A stretch of 7,841 nt of DNA from a bacterium (GTDB lineage: Bacteria; Planctomycetota; J058; JACQDU01). Under the pieces are notes generated by a model. The model did not search any database. It was not told the origin of the DNA and was given only the letters and a program-made list of their open reading frames with translations. Below, piece after piece: positions 1 to 7,841 of this stretch. The stretch lies in contig JACQDU010000585.1 in the NCBI GenBank assembly GCA_016200955.1, forward strand, positions 1-7,841, given 5' to 3'. The number at the start of each line of letters is the position of its first letter. Positions within the stretch are counted from its first letter, which is position 1. The translations under genes and the position numbers were made by a program.

Positions 1-28
1 CAGTTGACAAGGCCTACACGATGCGCGT

Positions 29-130
29 ATTGGTCGATCGGTCCATTGATCATTGAACATTGATGACTGAGGGCGAGTCCCGGCACGCACGATCTTCAAT
101 GATCGATCTTCAATGACTCGATCGACCAAT
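29..130. repeat. Large imperfect inverted repeat with CATTGA heptamers
   Basis: The outer arms are a perfect 12-bp inverted repeat, ATTGGTCGATCG at 29-40 and CGATCGACCAAT at 119-130. An inner pair of arms, 45-57 with 95-107, is complementary at 12 of 13 positions. The left inner arm lies in three tandem heptamers, CATTGAT, CATTGAA and CATTGAT (44-64). The right side has two inverted copies, TTCAATG at 95-101 and 109-115, spaced 14 bp apart. Six GATC tetramers fall in 36-123. The segment is clearly less GC-rich than the genes and lies downstream of the last minus-strand stop codon. It could fold into a long hairpin in RNA, bind a dimeric regulator, or be a dispersed intergenic repeat. It lacks the GC stem and T-tract of a standard intrinsic terminator. 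Its function is unknown. Confidence 0.7.
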
Positions 131-183
131 CCATCGACGACTACGAAGGTCGCGAAGATGTTGCGAATGGTGAGTGAGCGCCG

Positions 184-342
184 TCAGTCCTCGTCCGCGA
201 CGTCGAGGTCCTCGAGCGCGCTCTCGTCGTCCGAGTCCGGCTCCGGCGCCTCGACCCCGCCGTCTCCGTGGCACAGGAGACACTCGTCGTGCCCCTCGGG
301 ATCCCTTCGAGACCCGAGGCATCGAGGACACGTCGTCCACAC
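184..342 (-). CDS. Small DnaJ-type zinc-finger protein with acidic tail
   Basis: This is a 52-residue protein read from a GTG at 342-340, two bases after the TGA of the FHA-GGDEF gene, so its translation is probably coupled to that gene. There is no clear Shine-Dalgarno sequence. Two CxxC pairs are visible: C5-P-R-C8 followed by L-G, and C21-L-L-C24 followed by H-G-D-G. This resembles two CxxCxGxG repeats of the DnaJ cysteine-rich domain, although the first repeat has Arg where the second Gly is expected. The four cysteines could bind one zinc ion. Residues 31-52 are strongly acidic (12 of 22 are Asp or Glu) and probably disordered. The second half uses GC-ending codons like its neighbours, which supports real coding. 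There is no J domain, so it is not a DnaJ chaperone. Similar small zinc-finger proteins bind protein partners (anti-TRAP is one example), but no partner can be named here. The start codon is the least certain part. Confidence 0.65.
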   Translation of the reverse strand: MWTTCPRCLGSRRDPEGHDECLLCHGDGGVEAPEPDSDDESALEDLDVADED

Positions 343-344
343 GC

Positions 345-2408
<2,064 letters not shown>

Positions 2409-2450
2409 CTCGCGTTACTTTTCGAGTCCCCTTCTTGGCCGCCCCGCCCC

Positions 2451-2463
2451 GAGCGAAGCGCTC
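2451..2463. other. Small intergenic hairpin between kinase and FHA-GGDEF genes
   Basis: The minus strand reads GAGCG-CTT-CGCTC, a perfect 5-bp stem with a 3-nt loop, in the 62-bp gap between the kinase stop codon and the next ATG. No T-tract follows, so a full intrinsic terminator is unlikely. It could stabilise the 3' end of a processed kinase message or tune expression of the downstream gene. The rest of the gap is G-rich with two GGGGCGGGG-like runs, and no promoter is recognisable in it. Confidence 0.35.
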
Positions 2464-2470
2464 CCCGCCC

Positions 2471-5400
2471 TTACTTGCCCTTCACGAGCCTCTCGACCCT
2501 CGGATCCTTCCTCACCGCGTCGAACCCGTGGTCGTTCTTCACGCGGTCGAAGCCCTTGAAGTCCTTCTCCTCGATCGAGACCCTGAGCTCCTCGACGGAC
2601 TGGTCGACTCGCTTCACCTTCTCCTCGGGCGTGATCCCGGGCTCGGCCGAGAGCACCGAGTAGCACATCGCCCGGAGGAAGTGCGCGATCCCGCTGGCCG
2701 GGTCTCGCTCGATCGTGAGCGCGTAGTCCGCGAGAGCCCGCTCGAACTCGGCCTGCCGCGAAGCGCCCTCGGCGATCTGGGCCGCCTTGTAGTGCAGGAA
2801 GCCGCGGTAGACGACGGCCGTCACGTGCTTCGGGTTCAGCTGGAGCGTCCGGTCGAAGTCGCGCAGGCCCGCCTCGATGTCCGCGTGGTCGTACTTCTTG
2901 AACTCGGTCTTCGCGACGTAGAAGAAGCCGCGCAGGAAGATCACGTAAGACACATCGGGGTGGTCCGCGACGATCTTGTTGAGCTCCGTGATCACGCGCT
3001 GGAGGTCCACGACGTAGCTGACCTGGTAGACCTTGTTGTAGAACTGGTCCGCGTAGCGCGGGTTCAGCTCGAGCGCGCGCGAGAAGTCGAGGATCCCGGG
3101 GACGAAGTTCCCGATCTTGAGGTAGCAGGTCCCGCGCTCGTAGTAGGCCTCGGAGAGCTCGGGGTCGAGGGCGATCGAGCGGTCGAACGCGGCCACCGCC
3201 TCGGGGTAGCGCCGCTGCTGGACGAGCGTCCTGCCCGCCTCGAGCGCGTCCTTCGCCGCGAGGCACGCGTTCTCGCGCACCGACGCGGCCTTCTTGAGCG
3301 CGGCCCTGTAGCCGTCCGCGTCTCCCAGGCGCTTCGCGACGCACGCGTAGAGCTTGTAGACCGAGGATGCGTCCGTGATGCGCTCGGTCCGCGTCCGCTC
3401 GTCCCTCATCCAGCGGAGGAGGTCCTGCGGGATCCAGCGGATCGCCTCCTCGAGGTCGAGGGCGGCTTCCTTGAGCGCCGTCGCGTCGGGAGAGGCGTTG
3501 CAGGAGGCGCCATCCGCCTCCGCGGGGTCGAGCCCCGTCCGCGCGAGAGCGCGCCCGTAGCGCGCCGAGGCCGCGTCCTCGGGGGACTCGGCGACATCGA
3601 TCGCTCGCGTGAAGTCCAGGATCGCCTTCGCGGGGTCGCGGAGCGCCTTCGGTCGCTGCGTCTTCGGGTCGGGAGAGATAGGGAGGTCGCGCCCGTAGAG
3701 GAAGCCTCGCAGCTCGTAGGCCTCTCGCAGGAACGGGTCGGCCTCGATCGCCCTGTTCGCGTCCTCGAGGGCGAGGTCCCAGGCCTTCCAGTCCGCGGCG
3801 AGCCGCCCGCGCTCGAGCCTCGCGGTCGCGTGAGCCGGGTCCTTCGCGAGGGCGCGCGCGAAGGACTGCCGCGCCTGCGTGTAGAAGTCCGGCTTCTTCG
3901 CCCGCTCCGCCTCGTGGGACTGCGTGAGGCCGTACTGGAAGAAGAAGACCTCCTCGTCCGCCGGCCTCTCGTCCTTCGAGCGCTCGATGCCGACGCGCGG
4001 GTCGTACCCCGCCTTGAGGCGAGCGGCCCGGAAGAAGGTCGAGCTCACGGCCCTCGTCCCGAGGTCGTTCCCCTGCGCCGCGTAAGCGGCTCCGAGCCCC
4101 GCGAGCGCGAGAGCGCACTCGCGGTCGGCCCCGAGCGCGCTCGCGAAGCGCGAGGTCGCTCCCGCGATGTCCTTCTCGACGAGAGCCACGCGTCCCCGGA
4201 GCGCGATGACCTCCGCGAGGTCGGGGTCGCGCGACTCACCCTGGGGCCTCGCCTGGGGCCACGGCCTCTCTCCCAGGACGGACTCGGCCGTCTCGAGGAC
4301 CTTCTTCGCGAGCGGGAGGTCGCTCGACGCGAGCGCGAGCTTCGCTCGCCCGACGAGCGCCGGGAGGAGCCGGGGCGAGAGCTTGAGCGCCTCGTCGTAA
4401 GCCTCGCGCGCCTTCTTCTCCCGCTGAGCGCGCACGGGCTCCGAGCGAGAAGCGAGCTCCGCGAGCGGCGGAGGCGGGCCGAGCGGGCCGCCCTTCTCCG
4501 CCTTCTCCTCCCGATACTCGAGGTCGCACTCCGCGAGGACCTCGAGCGGATCGCTCTTCGCCGCGAGGAGCCGGGCCTTCGCCGCGAGAGCGAGCGGGCG
4601 CACGGCCTGGGCGTCCCGATCCGTCGCCTTGAGGACGTCCTCGTACTGCTGCGCCGCCTGCGTGTCCTCGAGGGTCCACTCGAGCGCGCGCGCCTTCCCG
4701 AGGTAAGCCTGGTAGTAGGTGCTCGAGCGCGTGATCGCGACCTCGTAGTCCTTGATCGCCTCGGTCAGCTTCCTCTGCGCGAAGCAGAGCTCGGCCCTGT
4801 AGAAGTAACCGTCCGGGAAAGAAGGCTGGAGCTCGATCGCCTCGGAGATGTCGTCGTTCGCGCCGCCGTAATCGCCGAGAGCTTGCCGCACGCGCCCGCG
4901 CCAGATGTAAGCGTTCCAGTCCTGCTCGCGGTGCTCGATGACGTGCTCGAAGTCCTTGCGCGCTTCCTCGTACTGGTGGAGCTCGAAGAAGGACCCGCCG
5001 CGTCTCAGGTAAGCGTCGTTCGCGTCCGCTTCCTTCTCGATCACGCGCGAGTAGTCTTCGATCGCCTTCTTGTGCTCGTGGCGGAGGTCGTGGACGCTCC
5101 CGCGCTCGAGGAGGGCCTTCGCGTGGCTCGGTTCCTTCTCGAGGATCTGCCCGAGCGTCGCGAGCGACTCGTCGTGGGAGCCCTTCTTCGCCTGGACCCT
5201 CGCGATCGCGAGGAGGACGTCGAGGCTCTCCTTGGACTGCCCGTCGTGCTCGAGCGCCTTCCGGTAAGCCTTGAGGGCCTCGGAGAAGGCCTCCGGGTTG
5301 TCGGTGGTCGCCTGCCAGGCGTTCCCCATCTCGCGCCAGGCGTCGCGGTAGATCGCGGCGAGGCGCGGGGCCTGGGACGCGATGTACTGGTCGGTCTCGG

Positions 5401-7447
5401 CCTTCGTGTTGTACTTCTGGAACGCGGAGCCGATCTTCGGGAGGTTGTCGAGCGCGTCGATCGCCGCGGCGAGAACGGCGCGCGCGTTCGCGGGGTCGTG
5501 GTCTCCCTTGAGCTTCGAGATCGCGTCGTTGATCTGCGAGCGGACCGTGATCGTCTGGTTGTCCACGTCGGTCTTGAAGCGGTCCCACTCCCGGTCCTTC
5601 GCGGCCCTCCACTCCTTCGCGTCTCGCTGGTGGCGCCAGATCAGGACTCCCGCGAGGCAGCCGGCGACCGCGACGACGAGGATCGAGCTCACGACGACGG
5701 CCAGGAGGTTCTTCTTCGCCCTCTTCCAGAGCCTCTCGAGCGCGTTCATGGGACGCGCGGCGATCGGCTCTCCCTGGATGAAGCGCGCGACGTCGTCCGC
5801 GAGGTCCTTCGCGGTCTGGTAGCGGCGGGCCGCCTCCTTGTCCATGGCCTTGAGGCAGATCGTCTGCACGTCGGGCGGGATCTTGGGGTCGTGCTGCCTC
5901 GGCGGGACGGGCTCCTCCTCGAGGATCTTGTGGTAGACCTCCATCGTCGTCTCGCCGCGGAACGGCACCTTGAGCGTGAGGAGCTCGTAGAGGATCACGC
6001 CGAGGGCGTAGACGTCCGCTCTCTGGTCGATGTCGTTGTCGCCGCGGGTCTGCTCGGGAGGCATGTAGAACGGCGTCCCGACCGCGGCTCCCGCGCGCGT
6101 GAGCATGGACTTGTGGTCGATCGACTTCGCGAGGCCGAAGTCCGTGACCTTCGGGTGCCCGTCCGTGTCGAGGAGGATGTTCGCGGGCTTCAGGTCGCGG
6201 TGGATGATCCCCTTGCCGTGGGCGTAGTGGACGGCCTGCGCGACTTCCTCGACGATCTGGAGGACGCGCGGGATCTCCATCTTCTCCCCGCGCTTCACGA
6301 TCTGGTCGAGGGCGTCGCCCTCGATCAGGTCCATGGTGAAGTAATGGAAGCCCTGGTGGCAGCCGACCTCGTGGACCGCGACGATGTTCGGGTGCTGGAG
6401 CTTCGCGGCCGTCTCCGTCTCTCTCTGGAAGCGCTTGATCTGCTTCTTGGAGGCGCCCTCGCCTTCTTTCATCACCTTGAGAGCGACGATGCGCTTGAGA
6501 TCGCGCTGCCGGGCGCGGTAGACGACGCCCATGCCGCCGCGAGCGATCTCGCGGACGATGTCGTAGGGCCCGAAGACCGTCTCGACCGTCCCGTCGGCGT
6601 TCCGCCTCGCTTCCATGACGTGAGCGATCGGGTCGTCGGGCGCGAGGTTCGACTCGGGCGGCGGCCCCGTGGCGAGCGGAGCGTGAACGCCGGCAGCGCT
6701 CTTGGGCGCGGCGCCCATGTCCGAGCGTTGCCGCTGCGTCCCGCGAGGCCCGGGCGAGTCGGTCGCCGGTATGTCCGCGGCGAGGACGCGCGGAGACGAA
6801 GTCTCCGAGACCGGAGAGCTGCCGAAGCCGGAGCTCGGCGCCACGACGGGGAAGACCTGGGGAGCGATCTGCGCGGGCTCGACGACCTGCGTCCGGTGGA
6901 GGCCGCCGTTCTTCCCGTCCGGCTTCGCCCCGCGCGACGGGAAGGACGAGCTCGACGGCCCCGAGCCCTGAGGAGGACGCACGAGCCCGCTCGGCGGGTT
7001 CCCGTAGTAGCTCCCGGGTTGCGGGAGCGGCCCCGGCACGACCACGGTCGCTCCGCACGCGCGGCAACGGAAGCGCTGCCCGGCCTGCGAGGCTGGCGCC
7101 GGGAACGAAGCCCCGCAAGTCGCGCAGACCGCGGCGACCTGTCCGGGCGCTCGCTGGACTCCGCTCCCCGTGGTGCTCGGAGGCGGAGGATATCCCGGCG
7201 GGACCGGCGCCGCGGCGGGCCTCGAGAAGCCCGAGCCCGCGACCCCGCTCGACGCCGCCATCTCCGCGAGGAGGTCGCGCGCGTCCTGCTCTCTCAGGTA
7301 GCCCTTCTTGACGAGGATCGCTCCCAGGTGGAGCGGCTGCGGGAGGCGTTGCTGGATCGCGACGCACTCCCGGATGTGGTCCTCGGTCGCGAGGCGTCGC
7401 GCGAGGACGGCCCGGCCGAAATCGATCTCAGCCTGTGAAGTCGGCAT
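2471..7447 (-). CDS. Membrane Ser/Thr protein kinase with giant TPR tail
   Basis: The predicted protein has 1658 residues. Residues 1-69 are helical and resemble the N-terminal domain of type II secretion and MshE-type ATPases (weak match by eye). A zinc ribbon follows with C108, C111, C128 and C131. A Pro/Gly/Ser-rich linker spans about 135-285. The kinase domain (about 292-557) is complete: glycine loop ARGGMGVVY (302-310), catalytic K324, helix-C E343, HRDLKPAN with D418, DFG with D436, GTPFYMPPE ending at E465, and D478 in DVYALG. It is therefore an RD-type Hanks kinase, expected to be active. One membrane helix (580-604) is preceded by LWKRAKKN, which predicts a cytoplasmic kinase and an extracytoplasmic C-terminus. 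From about 697 to the end there are roughly 15-18 TPR or TPR-like units, for example those ending ELQPSF and ELNPRY. These probably bind protein partners. I chose ATG 7447 over the GTG at 7516 because GAGGGA lies 10 nt upstream of it and the GTG lacks a ribosome site. The substrate is unknown; the FHA protein encoded downstream is a candidate partner. Confidence 0.95.
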   Translation of the reverse strand: MPTSQAEIDFGRAVLARRLATEDHIRECVAIQQRLPQPLHLGAILVKKGYLREQDARDLLAEMAASSGVAGSGFSRPAAAPVPPGYPPPPSTTGSGVQRAPGQVAAVCATCGASFPAPASQAGQRFRCRACGATVVVPGPLPQPGSYYGNPPSGLVRPPQGSGPSSSSFPSRGAKPDGKNGGLHRTQVVEPAQIAPQVFPVVAPSSGFGSSPVSETSSPRVLAADIPATDSPGPRGTQRQRSDMGAAPKSAAGVHAPLATGPPPESNLAPDDPIAHVMEARRNADGTVETVFGPYDIVREIARGGMGVVYRARQRDLKRIVALKVMKEGEGASKKQIKRFQRETETAAKLQHPNIVAVHEVGCHQGFHYFTMDLIEGDALDQIVKRGEKMEIPRVLQIVEEVAQAVHYAHGKGIIHRDLKPANILLDTDGHPKVTDFGLAKSIDHKSMLTRAGAAVGTPFYMPPEQTRGDNDIDQRADVYALGVILYELLTLKVPFRGETTMEVYHKILEEEPVPPRQHDPKIPPDVQTICLKAMDKEAARRYQTAKDLADDVARFIQGEPIAARPMNALERLWKRAKKNLLAVVVSSILVVAVAGCLAGVLIWRHQRDAKEWRAAKDREWDRFKTDVDNQTITVRSQINDAISKLKGDHDPANARAVLAAAIDALDNLPKIGSAFQKYNTKAETDQYIASQAPRLAAIYRDAWREMGNAWQATTDNPEAFSEALKAYRKALEHDGQSKESLDVLLAIARVQAKKGSHDESLATLGQILEKEPSHAKALLERGSVHDLRHEHKKAIEDYSRVIEKEADANDAYLRRGGSFFELHQYEEARKDFEHVIEHREQDWNAYIWRGRVRQALGDYGGANDDISEAIELQPSFPDGYFYRAELCFAQRKLTEAIKDYEVAITRSSTYYQAYLGKARALEWTLEDTQAAQQYEDVLKATDRDAQAVRPLALAAKARLLAAKSDPLEVLAECDLEYREEKAEKGGPLGPPPPLAELASRSEPVRAQREKKAREAYDEALKLSPRLLPALVGRAKLALASSDLPLAKKVLETAESVLGERPWPQARPQGESRDPDLAEVIALRGRVALVEKDIAGATSRFASALGADRECALALAGLGAAYAAQGNDLGTRAVSSTFFRAARLKAGYDPRVGIERSKDERPADEEVFFFQYGLTQSHEAERAKKPDFYTQARQSFARALAKDPAHATARLERGRLAADWKAWDLALEDANRAIEADPFLREAYELRGFLYGRDLPISPDPKTQRPKALRDPAKAILDFTRAIDVAESPEDAASARYGRALARTGLDPAEADGASCNASPDATALKEAALDLEEAIRWIPQDLLRWMRDERTRTERITDASSVYKLYACVAKRLGDADGYRAALKKAASVRENACLAAKDALEAGRTLVQQRRYPEAVAAFDRSIALDPELSEAYYERGTCYLKIGNFVPGILDFSRALELNPRYADQFYNKVYQVSYVVDLQRVITELNKIVADHPDVSYVIFLRGFFYVAKTEFKKYDHADIEAGLRDFDRTLQLNPKHVTAVVYRGFLHYKAAQIAEGASRQAEFERALADYALTIERDPASGIAHFLRAMCYSVLSAEPGITPEEKVKRVDQSVEELRVSIEEKDFKGFDRVKNDHGFDAVRKDPRVERLVKGK
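5636..5710 (-). other. Transmembrane helix of the kinase
   Basis: Residues 580-604 are about 25 hydrophobic positions rich in Val, Leu, Ile and Ala, flanked by KRAKKN on the N-terminal side and RHQRDAK on the C-terminal side. It is the only such segment seen in the protein. Basic residues occur on both sides, so the charge rule alone does not settle orientation. The N-terminal kinase must be cytoplasmic to use ATP, which puts the TPR region outside if the helix spans the membrane once. Confidence 0.85.
7055..7126 (-). other. Zinc-ribbon motif in the kinase N-terminus
   Basis: The pattern is CATC, 16 residues, then CRAC (C108, C111, C128, C131), with an intervening Pro, Ala and Gly-rich loop and TVVVPG after the last knuckle. 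This is the look of the short CxxC-CxxC zinc ribbons found at the start of many planctomycete-type regulatory proteins. A structural or protein-binding role is likely. DNA binding cannot be inferred. Confidence 0.75.
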
Positions 7448-7457
7448 CGCGCCGCCG

Positions 7458-7463
7458 TCCCTC
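7458..7463 (-). promoter_or_regulatory. Ribosome binding site of the kinase gene
   Basis: The minus strand reads GAGGGA, 10 nt before ATG 7447, and this decides the start in favour of that ATG. The site lies partly inside a weak 4-bp hairpin (GTCC at 7467-7470 pairing with GGAC at 7457-7460), with the GAG bases in the loop. Confidence 0.5.
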
Positions 7464-7497
7464 GATGGACCCGCGCCGGCGCCTTCCCGGACCCCGA

Positions 7498-7515
7498 TGC
7501 TCGGGCCCGCGAGCA
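7498..7515. other. Leader hairpin upstream of the kinase start
   Basis: There is a perfect 6-bp inverted repeat, TGCTCG and CGAGCA, around a GC-only 6-nt loop. It lies in the transcribed leader if the promoter at 7588-7616 is correct. A second hairpin, GGCGA-ATG-TCGCC on the minus strand, sits at 7528-7540. Neither has a T-tract. No known riboswitch class is recognisable. Confidence 0.4.
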
Positions 7516-7587
7516 CGAATGGCGCTTGGCGACATTCGCCTCTCGCATGGACCCTTACGGGACGGAACCGCCGCGGAACCGGGCCCC

Positions 7588-7616
7588 AGACTAGCCCCCC
7601 GGCGAAGGGTTGTCAA
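7588..7616 (-). promoter_or_regulatory. Sigma70-like promoter for the kinase operon
   Basis: On the minus strand the -35 is TTGACA (7611-7616), an exact match to consensus. A spacer of exactly 17 bp leads to TAGTCT (7588-7593), which keeps the first T, the second A and the last T of the -10 consensus. Transcription would start near 7581, giving a leader of about 130 nt before ATG 7447. It is the only good promoter seen upstream of the three genes, which supports one transcription unit. Sigma factor consensus in this lineage is not certain. Confidence 0.55.
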
Positions 7617-7634
7617 ACGAGGTAAGTAAGTCGC

Positions 7635-7657
7635 CGCCAAGGCGCTAAGACGCCAAG
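7635..7657. repeat. Short CGCCAAG-type intergenic repeat
   Basis: CGCCAAG occurs at 7635-7641 and 7651-7657 around a degenerate copy, GCGCTAAGA (7642-7650). It forms a 23-bp iterated block. Similar CTTGGCG or CTTTGCG iterations are, from memory, common between genes of many bacteria, and their function is unknown. Here it lies about 20 bp upstream of the -35 element. Confidence 0.5.
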
Positions 7658-7673
7658 CGCGGGAGCGAGGGGT

Positions 7674-7841
7674 GGGACCCTCCCCCGCCGACATGGCGCC
7701 TCGATGCCGGAGGGTCGGGACCCTTCCCCATCGAGGTGCGTGTCGATGCCGGAGGGTCGGGACCCTCCCCCGCCGACATGGCGCCTCGATGCCGGAGGGT
7801 CGGGACCCTTCCCCATCGAGGTGCGTGTCGATGCCGGAGGG
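7674..7841. repeat. 85-bp tandem repeat, two perfect copies, cut by window edge
   Basis: Copy one is 7674-7758 and copy two is 7759-7841, the latter lacking its last two bases at the window end; no mismatch is seen. Each unit contains two related halves of 42 and 43 bp that share a 24-bp core starting TCGATGCCGGAGGG. The core includes a palindrome, GGAGGGT-CGGG-ACCCTCC in the perfect form. A further inverted repeat, CATCGA with TCGATG, lies at 7729-7748. The unit length is not a multiple of three, which argues against a repeated protein. It resembles the palindromic intergenic repeats of REP or BIME type, or a transcription-ending or attenuating structure for a neighbour outside the window. 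No other gene is visible in 7448-7841. Confidence 0.85.

Noticed and set aside
29..130. Intrinsic terminator for the operon
   Set aside because: A long inverted repeat is present, but without a GC-rich stem followed by a T-tract it cannot be called as one.
4236..7367. A 1043-residue minus-strand frame inside the kinase gene
   Set aside because: It is an out-of-frame reading of the kinase coding region with Arg/Pro/Ala-rich low-complexity sequence.
2435..7438. A 1667-codon open frame on the plus strand
   Set aside because: It is codon-aligned with the kinase gene and stays open because that gene uses no TTA, CTA or TCA codons until its TCA at codon 4. The translation is low-complexity Arg/Leu/Val/Glu with no domain.
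7448..7516. GTG at 7516 as an upstream start for the kinase
   Set aside because: It has no ribosome site, it lies at a leader hairpin, and the added 23 residues are Gly/Ala/Arg-rich with no domain. ATG 7447 has GAGGGA at a suitable distance.
7613..7816. Small reading frames in the repeat region
   Set aside because: They are translations of the 85-bp repeat, whose length is not a multiple of three, so the two copies fall in different frames.
7674..7841. CRISPR-like array of 24-bp cores with 18-19-bp spacers
   Set aside because: The spacers themselves repeat identically every 85 bp and are too short, and no cas gene is present.

Overview
The window looks like a chromosomal piece of a high-GC bacterium. 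It most resembles Planctomycetota or a related uncultured lineage. The basis is a very large membrane Ser/Thr kinase with an N-terminal zinc ribbon, a proline/serine-rich linker and a huge C-terminal TPR tail, next to an FHA-GAF-GAF-GGDEF protein, with strongly GC-ending codons. The lineage is inferred from protein architecture, not from a marker gene.

All supported genes lie on the minus strand and read from right to left. The right end (about 7617-7841) is non-coding. It holds a perfect 85-bp tandem repeat cut by the window edge, then a short CGCCAAG-type repeat. A sigma70-like promoter (7588-7616) follows, with a leader of about 130 nt, and then the kinase gene (2471-7447). After a 62-bp gap with a small hairpin comes the FHA-GAF-GAF-GGDEF gene (345-2408). 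Two bases past its stop codon a 52-residue protein with a DnaJ-like double CxxC motif and an acidic tail begins at GTG (184-342). The left end (1-183) is non-coding and visibly less GC-rich. It holds a large imperfect inverted repeat built from CATTGA heptamers and GATC sites.

The three genes plausibly form one operon that links a transmembrane Ser/Thr kinase to a diguanylate cyclase. In this reading the TPR tail senses or scaffolds outside the cytoplasm and the kinase phosphorylates threonines. The FHA domain would read phosphothreonine, and the GGDEF domain would make c-di-GMP. The small zinc-finger protein has no known role here. The domains are read from sequence; the signalling chain and the operon are inference. 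The long open frames on the plus strand are codon-aligned shadows of the minus-strand genes and were left out.
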